A stretch of DNA of 64,000 nt from Streptomyces bathyalis (GTDB taxonomy: Bacteria; Actinomycetota; Actinomycetes; Streptomycetales; Streptomycetaceae), in contig NZ_CP048882.1 of the NCBI RefSeq assembly GCF_015910445.1, positions 248,001 to 312,000 of the forward strand. Reading direction: 5' to 3'. The notes below the pieces were generated by a model. The model ran no database searches. It was not told the DNA's origin and saw only the letters and a list, made by a program, of their open reading frames with translations. Numbering within the stretch: the first letter of the stretch is position 1; the number at the start of each line of letters is the position of its first letter. This document shows, piece after piece, positions 1 to 8,164 of the stretch. Position numbers and translations under genes: made by a program.

Positions 1-310
1 ACGCGTCGACCGTCGTGAAGTCCATTCCCGCAGCGACAGTCTCGCCGTCGATGCGCACCTCCCACCGGTACCGGTAGCGGCCGTTGTGGCCGTCGATGCC
101 GCTGGTGCGCACGTACTCGGCCGCGGGCAGGCCCTCATGCGCCTCGCGTATCAGCGCCTCGAGTCGGTCCGGGCACATGGCCGTATTGGCCGGGTCGACG
201 AACGCGACGTGCTCGCCGACTGCCACGTCGAGGTGACCGCGGATCCGGTCGGGGTCCGGTTCGTTCCAGGCGGCCAGGTAGTGGGTGAACGCCTCGGGCG
301 TCGTGCGCAT
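1..310 (-). CDS. SnoaL/NTF2-like protein, 3' part cut by window edge
   Basis: The minus strand reads MRTTPEAFTHYLAAWNEPD onward with no stop to the window edge, about 103 residues. The composition fits the small SnoaL/NTF2-like cone fold: an early FxxYLAAWNxxD helix, then a strand pair containing RYRYRWEVRIDGE. Members are cyclases, isomerases or unknown small-molecule binders, so no reaction is assigned. A GGAGGGG ribosome site sits 7 bases upstream of the ATG at 310. The gene diverges from the TetR gene at 395, with two palindromic operators between them, so it is probably a target of that repressor. The C-terminus lies outside the window. Confidence 0.7.
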   Translation of the reverse strand, partial: MRTTPEAFTHYLAAWNEPDPDRIRGHLDVAVGEHVAFVDPANTAMCPDRLEALIREAHEGLPAAEYVRTSGIDGHNGRYRYRWEVRIDGETVAAGMDFTTVDA

Positions 311-327
311 GATGAAGCCCCCTCCAG

Positions 328-348
328 TTACAGACAGCCTGTCGGTAA
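328..348. promoter_or_regulatory. Palindromic operator 1 of the divergent TetR gene
   Basis: TTACAGACAG-C-CTGTCGGTAA is an imperfect inverted repeat centred on one base. It lies 18 bases before the SnoaL-like start and shares its core ACAGCCTGT with operator 2. Size and placement fit a TetR dimer site. Confidence 0.7.
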
Positions 349-363
349 TTGGCCCACTGTAAG

Positions 364-384
364 AAACCGACAGCCTGTCTGTAA
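364..384. promoter_or_regulatory. Palindromic operator 2 of the divergent TetR gene
   Basis: AAACCGACAG-C-CTGTCTGTAA is a second copy of the same palindrome, ending 10 bases before the TetR start codon. Two copies flanking the divergent promoter suggest autoregulation together with control of the SnoaL-like gene. Confidence 0.7.
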
Positions 385-394
385 AGTAGAGGCC

Positions 395-1000
395 ATGGCG
401 ACTCAGAAAGAACGGCGGCGGGCCACCCGGCGCCGGCTCCTCGACACTGCCCGGGAGCTCTTCGCCATTGAGGGCATCGAGGACACGAGCACGGAAGCCG
501 TGCTCGAGGCGGCGGGGACCAGCCGGGGCGCCATGTACCACCACTTCGCCTCGCGTGACGACCTGGTCGCCGCGGTGTATGAGGAAGTCGCCGCCGAAGC
601 CGTAGACCGCGCCAGGGACCGGCTGGACCGTGATGCCGCCCCGCTCGAACGACTCGTCGCCGGCTCTCTCGCCTGGCTCGATGAAGCGAGCCGGCCCGAA
701 GTGGCCCGTATCCTCGTCGAGGACGGGCCGGCCGCCCTGGGCTGGGAACGGTGCCGGCAGATCGAGGAGCGATACAGCCTCGGCGCCATCACCACCGAAC
801 TGCGCACCGCAGCCCAAGCCGGAGCCATGGAACTCGACTCGGCCGACGTCACCGCACGCCTGCTGAGCGCCGCACTGGCCGAAGCAGTTCTCGTTATGAC
901 GCACGCCCAGGACCGGGACCGCGCGGCGAACCGCCGGGCCGTCGAGGCTGTCGTTCGGAGCCTACTGTCCGGGCTCGCGACGAACGCCCCCACCGCCTGA
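395..1000 (+). CDS. TetR-family transcriptional repressor
   Basis: The protein has 201 residues, the usual TetR length. The N-terminal helix-turn-helix spans about residues 10-58 (RRLLDTARELFAIEGIEDTS, then TSRGAMYHHFASRDDL). The helical C-terminal ligand and dimer domain follows, including the LVEDGPAALGWERCRQIEE stretch seen in the TetR_C_33-like group. A longer reading frame exists upstream, but the ATG at 395 is preferred: it begins the HTH domain directly and lies just behind the two palindromic operators, which a longer protein would have to read through. The likely targets are itself and the divergent SnoaL-like gene. The ligand is unknown. Confidence 0.88.
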   Translation: MATQKERRRATRRRLLDTARELFAIEGIEDTSTEAVLEAAGTSRGAMYHHFASRDDLVAAVYEEVAAEAVDRARDRLDRDAAPLERLVAGSLAWLDEASRPEVARILVEDGPAALGWERCRQIEERYSLGAITTELRTAAQAGAMELDSADVTARLLSAALAEAVLVMTHAQDRDRAANRRAVEAVVRSLLSGLATNAPTA

Positions 1001-1074
1001 CCGGCCCCATCGATGCATCGAGTCCCATAGTTGGGCGCTGCCGATCGCGGGTGAAATGATCTTGATGTGGCTGG

Positions 1075-1517
1075 TGTGATCACGGCTTGGAGCCGTCCTG
1101 GGTAGACCAGTTCACCGGTCTGAGCCCACGTCGCATTAGGCGTCTCGAAGTCGGCGGCTGGCCGCATCATCGACCACCTCGGACCCACGCTCCACTCCAA
1201 CAGCACAAGCGATTCCGCAAACACACCGTGCTGATCGTGGACGGCACCCTCGTCCCCTCGCGCGACCACACTGTCGCCGAGCAGTCAAAGAACTACCGGT
1301 ACTCCACCAACCATCAGGTCGTCATCGACGACGATTCCCTGCTCGTCGTCGCCGTCGGCCGAGCGCTGCCCGGCAATCGCCACGACTGCAAGGCGTGGGA
1401 ACTGTCCGGAGCGAAAGACGCCGTCGACCGCACCGCAGTCATCGCGGACGGCGGCTATCCGGGCACCGGCCTGGTCATCCCGCACCGCAGAGCACCCGGC
1501 CAGACCGAACTTTTGTC
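1075..1517 (+). pseudogene. IS5-family transposase remnant with internal deletion
   Basis: The sequence matches the middle of a DDE transposase common in Streptomyces IS5-type elements: LIVDGTLVPSRDHTVAEQ (first Asp), the NYRYSTNHQVVID stretch, GNRHDCKAWELSG, and VIADGGYPGTGLVIPHR (second Asp). It is broken in at least three ways. A base is lost after the GTG ATC ACG GCT start, shifting PSWVDQFTGLSP into another frame. Around 1,140-1,200 the helix-turn-helix coding part is missing and RIIDHLGP is read in a shifted frame. The C-terminal part with the catalytic Glu is absent after about 1,517. The element is dead and marks the left edge of the catabolic cassette. Confidence 0.8.
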
Positions 1518-1576
1518 AACTGCGATCCGGCGGCCGCGATGTGTGACCTCTACAGGTGAAGCGCCGGAGCAGCGAA

Positions 1577-2494
1577 TCATGTGCGCGGACGTACTGGAGT
1601 GAGTTCCGAGGGGGGCCGCGGCCCGCGACCGGCCCCGAGGGTGGGACAGGCGACGGCGCCTGCGCTCGATACCCCCACCGCGAGCCGGTCCAAGCCGGTG
1701 ATCTCCAACTCGATCCGATCGCCGTCCCGCACCCCCCCAACCCCTTCCGGGGTGCCCGTGGTGACTACGTCGCCGGGAAAGAGAGTCATCACGGATGACG
1801 CGTAGGCGATGAGTCGTGGCACGTCCCAGATCAGGTCCGCCAGATCCGCTCTCTGGCGAAGCGTGCCGTTGACCCACAACTTGAGTTCCAGCTCGTCGAT
1901 TTCCTGCACCTCGTCGGGCGTGACCAGCGTCGGCCCCATCGGCGTGAAGGTATCGAACGACTTGCGGACCGAGCGATCCTCGCCGCCGCGCATCGTCATG
2001 TCGAGCAGCGACGTGAAACCGAACACGTGCTGGAGAGCGTCGGCAGCGCGCACATGCCGAGCTTGGCGGCCGATCACAACAGCGAACTCGCCTTCCTGGT
2101 CGAACCGGCGGTCGGTATAGGGAAGGCGTACGACGGATTCGTGGCCGGTCACCGATGAGGGCGCCTTCAGAAAGACGCCGAGTGCGTCGATCTGGCTGTC
2201 AGAACTCATCTCTTCCTGGTGGTTCCGGTAGTTGACCGGCGCAGCAACGATCTTCGACGGTTCCGGGACGGGAGCGATGAGAACGACGTCAGCACGTGGT
2301 AGCTCGGTCGCCGTACGCAGAGCCTCCTCTGCCGTCCAGGCGCCGACGCTCGCGGCCTCGATGAGCCGACGCATCGGTCCGTGCGGCCCCTTCGGAACAT
2401 CTGCCGTCAGGTCGAGGACCACCGTGGGGTCGTCACGGGCGATTGCGCCGACTCTCAGCGCATCGTGGGTGTCACGGAAGCTGACGTATCGCAC
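1577..2494 (-). CDS. FAH-family hydrolase, probable fumarylpyruvate/maleylpyruvate hydrolase
   Basis: Fumarylacetoacetate-hydrolase superfamily fold of about 305 residues. Visible signatures are KIVAAPVNYRNHQEE, FLKAPSSVTGHE, the metal-site region QEGEFAVVIG, and the PGDVVTTGTPEGVG loop. Family members hydrolyse acylpyruvates or act as 2-keto-4-pentenoate hydratases. Beside a gentisate dioxygenase, cleavage of maleyl- or fumarylpyruvate is the best inference. The GTG at 2,494 is chosen because GAGGAGG lies 6 bases upstream; this start lies inside the end of the hydroxylase gene (23-base overlap), implying coupled translation. About 30 residues after the family's usual end (from SSAGAVACPT) look foreign and may come from the adjacent IS scar, where the original stop was lost. 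Confidence 0.82.
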   Translation of the reverse strand: MRYVSFRDTHDALRVGAIARDDPTVVLDLTADVPKGPHGPMRRLIEAASVGAWTAEEALRTATELPRADVVLIAPVPEPSKIVAAPVNYRNHQEEMSSDSQIDALGVFLKAPSSVTGHESVVRLPYTDRRFDQEGEFAVVIGRQARHVRAADALQHVFGFTSLLDMTMRGGEDRSVRKSFDTFTPMGPTLVTPDEVQEIDELELKLWVNGTLRQRADLADLIWDVPRLIAYASSVMTLFPGDVVTTGTPEGVGGVRDGDRIELEITGLDRLAVGVSSAGAVACPTLGAGRGPRPPSELTPVRPRT

Positions 2495-3668
2495 GGCGGT
2501 CCTCCTCGCGGAGTCGGTCGGACTGGACATCCGCTCGTGCGTAGAGCCAGTCGAGCTCTGACAGGTCATCGGCCCGCCGTAGCGCGAAGTACCGGTTGCG
2601 GATCGCCACGGTCAGGGGGTTGTCGGTGTGCCAGAGCTCGCCCCACGGTCGGGCACTCGTCTGACATCGGTGCGTCCGCGGCATGCGCGTCCGCTGGAAC
2701 TCCGCGTACGCTTCCTCGACGTCGTCGTGGTGGGTTCGGAACTGGCGCTCCAGTTCGACGGCGTCCTCCAGCGCCTGGCAGGCCCCCTGGCCCAGGTACT
2801 GCAGCATCGGGTGCGCCGCGTCACCGACGAGCAGCAGGCACCCGCGGATCCACGTCAATGCCGGAGCCCTGTCGAACATGGGCCAGTTGCGGTCCTGCCC
2901 GATCGCGGCGACCGCGGTCCGCACCTGGGTGCAGGTATTGGCGAATGCGACATCGAGGCCCTCCGCGGCGAGGTCCGTCCGCACGACGGCCACCTGGTTG
3001 TAGACCGCTCCCCCGCGGACCGGGTACTGCATGAGGTGAAGTCCCGGTGCCACCCACAGCACCACCGCGTCGTCGTCGATCTCCGTGGGCAACTCATCGA
3101 TCGGGAGCGTCCCTCGGTAGGCCGCATAGCCGCTCGGCACGACGTCGTCCTGGATCACGCGCTTCCGCAAGGTGGAATGGAGGCCGTCGGCCGCGATCAG
3201 AGCGCGGGTCTCGTACTCAGCACCGTCGGCGCACTTGACGCGAGCCCGGCCCGAATCCACGGTCGCCGAGGTCACGTGGCGTCCGGTCTCGATGGTGACC
3301 AGGTCATGCGCCGCACAATGCAGGACCAGCGCCTCAAGCAGATCCGCTCGGTGCAAGACGATGTAGGGGTAGCCGTAGCGATGGTCGAAGCTGCTGAGGT
3401 CGAGGGTGGTCAGCACCTTGCCGGACTTCGCGTCCCGCATGACGCCGCGCCGAGGAAAGACGGCATGGGGCCGGATGTCGTCGAGGATCCCCAGCTCGTC
3501 CATCGCGCGGCTCGCATTCGGCCCGACCTGGAGGCCGGCGCCGATCTCGACGAGGGCATCTGCTCTCTCGAGGACACGCACCTGTCTCCCGGAGCGGGCG
3601 ATCCCCAGAGCGGTGGCCAGTCCTCCGATGCCGCCCCCCACGACCAAGGTCTGGTGCGTCGCGCTCAC
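2472..3668 (-). CDS. FAD aromatic hydroxylase, 3-hydroxybenzoate 6-hydroxylase-like
   Basis: Class A flavin monooxygenase of 398 residues. It has the Rossmann GGGIGGLATALGIA near residue 11, the DG motif (AADGLHSTLRK) and the second FAD motif GDAAHPMLQYLGQG. Regions GAGLQVGPNASR, SGYAAYRGTLP and MQYPVRGGAVYNQVAV correspond to the 3-hydroxybenzoate 6-hydroxylase branch rather than p-hydroxybenzoate hydroxylase. The inferred reaction is NADH- and O2-dependent hydroxylation of 3-hydroxybenzoate, or possibly salicylate, to gentisate. It overlaps the upstream gentisate dioxygenase by four bases (ATGA) and the downstream hydrolase by 23 bases, giving a compact three-gene lower pathway. Confidence 0.82.
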   Translation of the reverse strand: MSATHQTLVVGGGIGGLATALGIARSGRQVRVLERADALVEIGAGLQVGPNASRAMDELGILDDIRPHAVFPRRGVMRDAKSGKVLTTLDLSSFDHRYGYPYIVLHRADLLEALVLHCAAHDLVTIETGRHVTSATVDSGRARVKCADGAEYETRALIAADGLHSTLRKRVIQDDVVPSGYAAYRGTLPIDELPTEIDDDAVVLWVAPGLHLMQYPVRGGAVYNQVAVVRTDLAAEGLDVAFANTCTQVRTAVAAIGQDRNWPMFDRAPALTWIRGCLLLVGDAAHPMLQYLGQGACQALEDAVELERQFRTHHDDVEEAYAEFQRTRMPRTHRCQTSARPWGELWHTDNPLTVAIRNRYFALRRADDLSELDWLYARADVQSDRLREEDRRAIRQLP

Positions 3669-4738
3669 GGGACCGCCACCAGATCCGCCGCATCCACGGC
3701 GTCGTGACGCATCAGACCAAGTGCCTCGAGCACCGGTGCGTCGCTCGTGCTGAACAGGTCCAGCTCGGTCTCAGCCTGGACATCCCAAGGGGACCACGAG
3801 GGGATCGCCAGGATGTCGCCGGGTCCGATGTCGAACGTCTCGCCGCCGATCGCGATGGACCCGGTGCCGTGAAGAATGCACGCGACCCTTCCACCTGTCT
3901 GTCGTGTCCGGTCGGTCCGGCGGCCGGACTCCACCCTGTGCATCTCACATCGCAACGTGGGCATCACGTCCCCGCCGCGCACCGGGTCTGCGAACCGGAT
4001 GACGGCCACACCGCGGCCGCTTGCCTTGAGCTGCGTCGCCAGCGCACGGTCGGTGTCGGCCCAGCGATAGGCCAAGAGTGGGGACCTCGACCCTGGGGCC
4101 GAAGGCCCGGCTACCGGCACGAGACCGGGTCCTCCGCCGTACCAGCTCTCGGACATTGACCGCGGAGCCGTGGCGGTCGAAGCCTCGTCTGTCGGCCCGT
4201 CCTCGAAGAAGACGGCGCCGAGCGCGGCGACGATCGGAAGATCGAGCACGTCCATCCAGGTCATCGCCTCCGAGGACGGGTTGTGGTGCTCGTGGAACGT
4301 CCAGCTCGGCGTCAGGACCAAGTCCCCCTCGCTCATGTGGACCGGGTCGCCGTCGACGAGGGTCCACACGCCTTGACCCTGGGTGATGAATCGCAGCGCC
4401 GCCGGTGTGTGGCGGTGGGCCGGCGCGACCTCTCCCGCGCGGAGGTACTGCACCGCTGCCCAGAGCGTAGGGACGGCGTACGGCGCGCCGTCGAGTCCGG
4501 GGTTGCAGCAGGCCAGCACCCGGCGGTCTCCCCCTCGCTCAACCGGGACGAGCTCGCCAGAGGCTTCGCCGAGCGCCCGAAGATCTTCCCCTGACCACCG
4601 GTAGGGCACAGCACCGACGACCGGTTCAGGCGTCAGTAGGCCGGTCAGCTCCCACAGGGGCTGCAAGTCCGTGGCCGACAGCCGGTCGTACAAGGCGTCC
4701 ACGGCCCGGTTGTCCGTCCTGAACCGACGAGTCGCCAC
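3665..4738 (-). CDS. Gentisate 1,2-dioxygenase (bicupin)
   Basis: 357 residues, the family's normal size. The N-terminal cupin shows AGEVAPAHRHTPAALRFI with the metal-binding HRH pair, then GDLVLTPSWTFHEHHN supplying the third ligand region. A second cupin near the C-terminus (GGRVACILHGTGSIAIGG, GDILAIPSWSPW) lacks an obvious metal triad, as is usual. The enzyme would open gentisate to maleylpyruvate with Fe(II). Bicupin relatives cleave salicylate or 1-hydroxy-2-naphthoate; the neighbouring gentisate-forming hydroxylase and FAH hydrolase favour gentisate. No glutathione- or mycothiol-dependent maleylpyruvate isomerase is visible nearby. A TCCGTATAC-type site ends about 20 bases before the start codon. 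Confidence 0.85.
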   Translation of the reverse strand: MATRRFRTDNRAVDALYDRLSATDLQPLWELTGLLTPEPVVGAVPYRWSGEDLRALGEASGELVPVERGGDRRVLACCNPGLDGAPYAVPTLWAAVQYLRAGEVAPAHRHTPAALRFITQGQGVWTLVDGDPVHMSEGDLVLTPSWTFHEHHNPSSEAMTWMDVLDLPIVAALGAVFFEDGPTDEASTATAPRSMSESWYGGGPGLVPVAGPSAPGSRSPLLAYRWADTDRALATQLKASGRGVAVIRFADPVRGGDVMPTLRCEMHRVESGRRTDRTRQTGGRVACILHGTGSIAIGGETFDIGPGDILAIPSWSPWDVQAETELDLFSTSDAPVLEALGLMRHDAVDAADLVAVP

Positions 4739-4756
4739 CTACGATCACCTCGATAT

Positions 4757-4768
4757 TCTGTATACGGA
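4757..4768. promoter_or_regulatory. TCCGTATAC-type site upstream of the gentisate operon
   Basis: On the minus strand this reads TCCGTATACAGA, 9 of 10 matches to the cassette consensus TCCGTATACG. It is 22 bases from the gentisate dioxygenase start, so it overlaps or follows the likely promoter. Confidence 0.6.
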
Positions 4769-4854
4769 CTATTTCGTTGATCGTATGTTCCCCGACTTGG
4801 TTCGGTCAACCGTCACTGCGCATTCCCTCAGGGCGGACGTCCGAAAGGTCGTAA

Positions 4855-4865
4855 CGTATACGGAG
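4855..4865. promoter_or_regulatory. TCCGTATACG site, distal copy
   Basis: CGTATACGGA, which on the minus strand is an exact TCCGTATACG, about 118 bases upstream of the gentisate dioxygenase start. It is a second, more distant copy in the same intergenic region and may allow looping or cooperative binding. Confidence 0.55.
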
Positions 4866-5238
4866 GATTGCCAGAGAATGGCCCCGCTCCAAGACAATGC
4901 GAGCGAAGGCCCGCGGGAGGCCGGACCTCGAATCGCCGGTCCGTTGAGGCGCTGACCGGCGTGCTGAGCAAGGAGGGTGCTCCTGACGTGCACGAGTGCG
5001 GTTACCGCACCAGAGATCACGGCAGTTCACAGGAAGGTTCGGGCCGTTGCTGCGTGCACCGCACGGGTTCCCCGGCGCGAACCCGTATCGGGAGAGCCTC
5101 ACAGTGATCCACTCGCCGCGGGCGGCGGCAAGGCATCGGGGACATCAACGCGCTGAGCGCCGGATCGACCGGCCGTTCGGCCCCGCCCCCAACTCGACGC
5201 CGCTACGGCTGCTCCCTTACCGATTCGGTGATTGAGGC

Positions 5239-6171
5239 TCAGTCCGCGTTGCCCAGGGCACGACAGCCTTCGACGAACGCCCGCTTCTGCTGCGCGCCCT
5301 CCACCGGTGCCAACATGCGCTCCTGGACGCGGCGAACCGCGGGAGTGTACTTGGTGAAGTCTTCTCGGAGCGAGTGCGTGAGCTGGAGCACCCAGCGCCG
5401 ACTGTCGGCATGGTCTCGCTCTCGACTGACCCAACCGCGGTTGACAAGTCGTCGCGCGACGTCGGCGATGCTCGACTTGTCCAGGGACGCCAGCTCGCCG
5501 GCGGTGCTCTGGTCTATGCCGGCCGGGTGCGACCACAACGCACTGAGAACGGCGTACTGGGGAGCAGTGGGCATCGGACCGACCTCCTCTCCCCAAATCA
5601 CGGTGTGCACCTGATGCGCCCTGCGCAGCAGGTGTCCTGGTGTATCGCGAAGCGCATGGAACGGACCGACTCCCCCCGAGTCGGCCTTCGGCACGTGGCC
5701 GGCGTAGGCCACGACGCGCAGCGCGTCCAGGAAGGCGGATCGGTCACGGGTGGGGATGTTGCGCAAGAGTCGCGTCTGCACCTCGGCGACGCGGGGAGTG
5801 ACGACCTCGAGGGCAGTGCGGGCCAGCGGGGTGATCGACAGAGCCTTACGACGCCGATCACGCACGTCCGGAGACACTCGTAGCCAGCCGTTGCCCGCCA
5901 GCCGGGCCACGACGTCCGCCGTACTCGACTTGTCAAGCGACGCGCGCTCCCCCGCGGCGCCCTGGTCGAGACCGTCGGCGGCCGCAACGGCGCACAACAA
6001 GGCGTACTGAGGCCCGGTGATGTCCAGATCCTGGCCGAACTCGCGGGTCCAGAGGACCGCGTGACGCTGTTGCGCCCTTCTCACCAGATGCCCCGGAGCC
6101 TCGTCCAGGGCGAGCATTTCGCCACCCGTGAGCACGGACGTCACGTCTCCCCCGCGGCCGGACTTCCCCAT
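5239..6171 (-). CDS. Tandem double-domain MarR regulator
   Basis: About 310 residues, twice the normal MarR length, because two winged-helix MarR domains lie head to tail. Domain 1 (about 15-150) has GPQYALLCAVAAADGLDQGA and ASLDKSSTADVVARLAGNGW. Domain 2 (about 165-305) has APQYAVLSALWSHPAGIDQS and ASLDKSSIADVARRLVNRGW. Both keep the recognition helix and the basic wing (DVRDRRRKALS; DHADSRRW). MarR proteins usually dimerise; this one could act as a pseudo-dimer or bind two half-sites. The ATG at 6,171 is chosen because GAGGAG lies 6 bases upstream. It diverges from the first Rieske gene across a TCCGTATACG site and is the best candidate controller of the cassette. Confidence 0.88.
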   Translation of the reverse strand: MGKSGRGGDVTSVLTGGEMLALDEAPGHLVRRAQQRHAVLWTREFGQDLDITGPQYALLCAVAAADGLDQGAAGERASLDKSSTADVVARLAGNGWLRVSPDVRDRRRKALSITPLARTALEVVTPRVAEVQTRLLRNIPTRDRSAFLDALRVVAYAGHVPKADSGGVGPFHALRDTPGHLLRRAHQVHTVIWGEEVGPMPTAPQYAVLSALWSHPAGIDQSTAGELASLDKSSIADVARRLVNRGWVSRERDHADSRRWVLQLTHSLREDFTKYTPAVRRVQERMLAPVEGAQQKRAFVEGCRALGNAD

Positions 6172-6280
6172 CACCGACTCCTCACCCCGATCAGCCGAGC
6201 CCACTCCCTTTCCTACGTACAGATACTAACGGCGGCTGCATGCTGCCGTTGACACGGCCTCTTCGTAGACTCTAGGTTCA

Positions 6281-6290
6281 TCCGTATACG
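6281..6290. promoter_or_regulatory. TCCGTATACG site between the MarR and Rieske genes
   Basis: An exact TCCGTATACG copy in the divergent promoter region, about 110 bases from the regulator start and 126 bases from the Rieske alpha start. The position suits autoregulation plus control of the first oxygenase operon. Confidence 0.65.
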
Positions 6291-6415
6291 TTCGAATTTG
6301 CTCGGTAGGGTGACCAGATATTCACATCGCCGAGCCGACCGACGCACGTGCTCTGCCGGGGCTCGCCATCCGAGCGGTGTCTGCCCGGGTCTCGACGAAC
6401 GCCTCCGGAGGTCCT

Positions 6416-7663
6416 GTGAACCTAGATGAGCTGTTGCTCCCCGACCGGGTGCACCGCCGTCTCTACACCGACCCAGCGATCTACGACGAAGAGATGCGCA
6501 CCCTCTTCCGGCGCGCCTGGATCTATGTCGGGCACGAGTCCGAGGTGCGCCACGTAGGCGACTACAAGCGGGCGAAGATCGGCAGCGAACCGGTCATCCT
6601 GGTGCGCGGCGAGGACGAAGCCGTGCGTGTGCTCGTCAACCGGTGCCTGCACCGGGGCGCACTCGTCTGCCGCGAAGAGAAGGGCAACGGCAAGTTCTTC
6701 AGGTGTCCGTACCACGCCTGGACCTACCGCAACAACGGCGAACTCATGGGCGTTCCGAAGCGAAGCCGCTACCCCAGGGACTTCGACCTCGGCCGGCTGG
6801 GCCTCGTGAACGTTCCCCGGGTGGAGAGCTATCGAGGACTGGTGTTCGCCTGCTTCGACGACGACATCGAGCCCCTCATCGACTATCTGGGGCCGGTGCG
6901 CAACTACGTCGATGCGACGCTCGACTTCTCACTCTCCGGCGAGATCGATCTGTCGGTCGGCGTCAGCCGGCACCGGTACCCGGGCAACTGGAAGCTCCAG
7001 ATGGAGAACGGCGTCGACGGCTACCACACCGCGTTCGTTCACGAGACGTACATCGGCATCATGTCCCGGGCCGAGGAGGTCGAGCTGAAGTTCGGGTCCC
7101 ACGGCGAAGACCAGGGCTGGACCGAGACGTTCCCGCGCGGTCATGCGGTGCTCGCCCGGCGCGCAGACCCGCGAGCCATCGACGTGCTTCGAGGTCAGTT
7201 CCCGGAGTACACGAGCGCACTCGAGGCGAAGCACGGCTCTGAGCGCCTCCTCGAGATCCTTGCGCACATGAACGTGTTCGTCTTTCCGAACCTCTTCCTC
7301 ATCGGCCACCAGATCCGCGTGGTCCAGCCGGTCTCGGTCGCCGAGACCGAGGTGATGATGTACCCCTACTTGCTTGCGGGCGCGCCAGAGGCGCTCAATC
7401 TGAAACGGATGGCCGAGCACGAAGGGTTCTATCCACCTACGGGGTTCGGCACGCCCGACGACTACGAGGTGTTCTCGGCGGTGACCGAGGGGCTGCAAGC
7501 CATGTCGACACCGTGGCTGCTGCTCAACCGGGGTGCCCACGACTACCAAGACCTCGGAGATGGCGTCCGCCGAGGTACACCGACCGACGAGATCCATCAA
7601 CGAGCCATGTACACCGAGTACGCCCGCCTGATGGGGAGCGGCAGCCGAGGGGGCGAGGCATGA
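6416..7663 (+). CDS. Rieske aromatic-ring-hydroxylating oxygenase, alpha subunit (system 1)
   Basis: 415 residues. The Rieske [2Fe-2S] motif is C-x-H-17-C-x2-H (CLHRG ... FRCPYHAW, about residues 75-98). The mononuclear iron site is marked by NWKLQMENGVDGYHTAFVH with the two His ligands. It would catalyse dioxygenation of an aromatic substrate with electrons from a ferredoxin. The GTG at 6,416 is preferred over an upstream GTG at 6,377: GGAGG lies 4 bases before it, and the residues in between are not family-like. It overlaps the beta subunit by ATGA. Substrate is not predictable; the sequence resembles the benzoate/phthalate/PAH-type alpha subunits of actinomycetes. Confidence 0.88.
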   Translation: MNLDELLLPDRVHRRLYTDPAIYDEEMRTLFRRAWIYVGHESEVRHVGDYKRAKIGSEPVILVRGEDEAVRVLVNRCLHRGALVCREEKGNGKFFRCPYHAWTYRNNGELMGVPKRSRYPRDFDLGRLGLVNVPRVESYRGLVFACFDDDIEPLIDYLGPVRNYVDATLDFSLSGEIDLSVGVSRHRYPGNWKLQMENGVDGYHTAFVHETYIGIMSRAEEVELKFGSHGEDQGWTETFPRGHAVLARRADPRAIDVLRGQFPEYTSALEAKHGSERLLEILAHMNVFVFPNLFLIGHQIRVVQPVSVAETEVMMYPYLLAGAPEALNLKRMAEHEGFYPPTGFGTPDDYEVFSAVTEGLQAMSTPWLLLNRGAHDYQDLGDGVRRGTPTDEIHQRAMYTEYARLMGSGSRGGEA

Positions 7664-8151
7664 GCATGTCGGAACCAGACAGCACCTTGAGCCGCAGCGA
7701 CGCCGAGGACTGGCTATACCACGAAGCAGAGCTGTTGGATCAGTGGCGATTGCACGACTGGCTCGAGCTGTTCACCGAGGACGCCACCTATCGCGTACCG
7801 GACGGCATCGACGACTCGCGCTCCGCTGTCCGGGCGGCGTTGATCAACGACAACCGCGCACGTCTGGAGGAGCGGGTCTGGAGGCTCATCACCGGCCCCG
7901 CCCACGCTCAGATCCCCCGCTCGACCACCCGCCGGTTGATCTCCAACGTCCGTGTCACTGGGGCCGTGGACGACGTGCTCGTCACCTCGAACTTCCTTGT
8001 CCACGAGATCCGCAAGGGCCAAGAGCGATCCTTCGTCGGCCAGTACCTGCATCGCATGAGGCCCGGCGCCGACGGTTGGAAGGTCGCGGGCCGGACGGCG
8101 CTGCTGCAAAACAGCGTGCTGCCTTTGTTCAACGTCTCGATCATCATCTAG
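7660..8151 (+). CDS. Rieske oxygenase beta subunit (system 1)
   Basis: 163 residues, the normal size for the small non-redox beta subunit with its NTF2-like cone fold. Signatures are DAEDWLYHEAELLDQWRLHD near the start, WLELFTEDATYRVPDG, and the C-terminal WKVAGRTALLQNSVLP. It forms the alpha3beta3 oxygenase with the upstream gene. Translation is coupled: ATG 7,660 overlaps the alpha stop. Thirteen bases after its stop lies a small gene that recurs beside the second Rieske system. Confidence 0.88.
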   Translation: MSMSEPDSTLSRSDAEDWLYHEAELLDQWRLHDWLELFTEDATYRVPDGIDDSRSAVRAALINDNRARLEERVWRLITGPAHAQIPRSTTRRLISNVRVTGAVDDVLVTSNFLVHEIRKGQERSFVGQYLHRMRPGADGWKVAGRTALLQNSVLPLFNVSIII

Positions 8152-8164
8152 GCAGGGGGCAGCC

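Larger units (their letters stand above)
4739..5238. other. Intergenic region with two TCCGTATAC sites
   Basis: About 500 bases between the gentisate operon start and the stop of the double-MarR gene. Apart from the two operator-like sites at 4,757 and 4,855 I see no convincing gene. The readable frames have no domain signature and no good ribosome site. Confidence 0.6.

Noticed and set aside
2628..3707. Long plus-strand frames opposite the hydroxylase and other minus-strand catabolic genes
   Set aside because: High-G+C codon bias opens antisense frames; these show no family sequence and overlap well-supported genes.
3665..4738. Calling the bicupin a 1-hydroxy-2-naphthoate dioxygenase because the cassette looks PAH-like
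   Set aside because: The adjoining gentisate-forming hydroxylase and FAH hydrolase, and the AHRHT and FHEHHN motifs, fit gentisate dioxygenase better; the alternative stays open.
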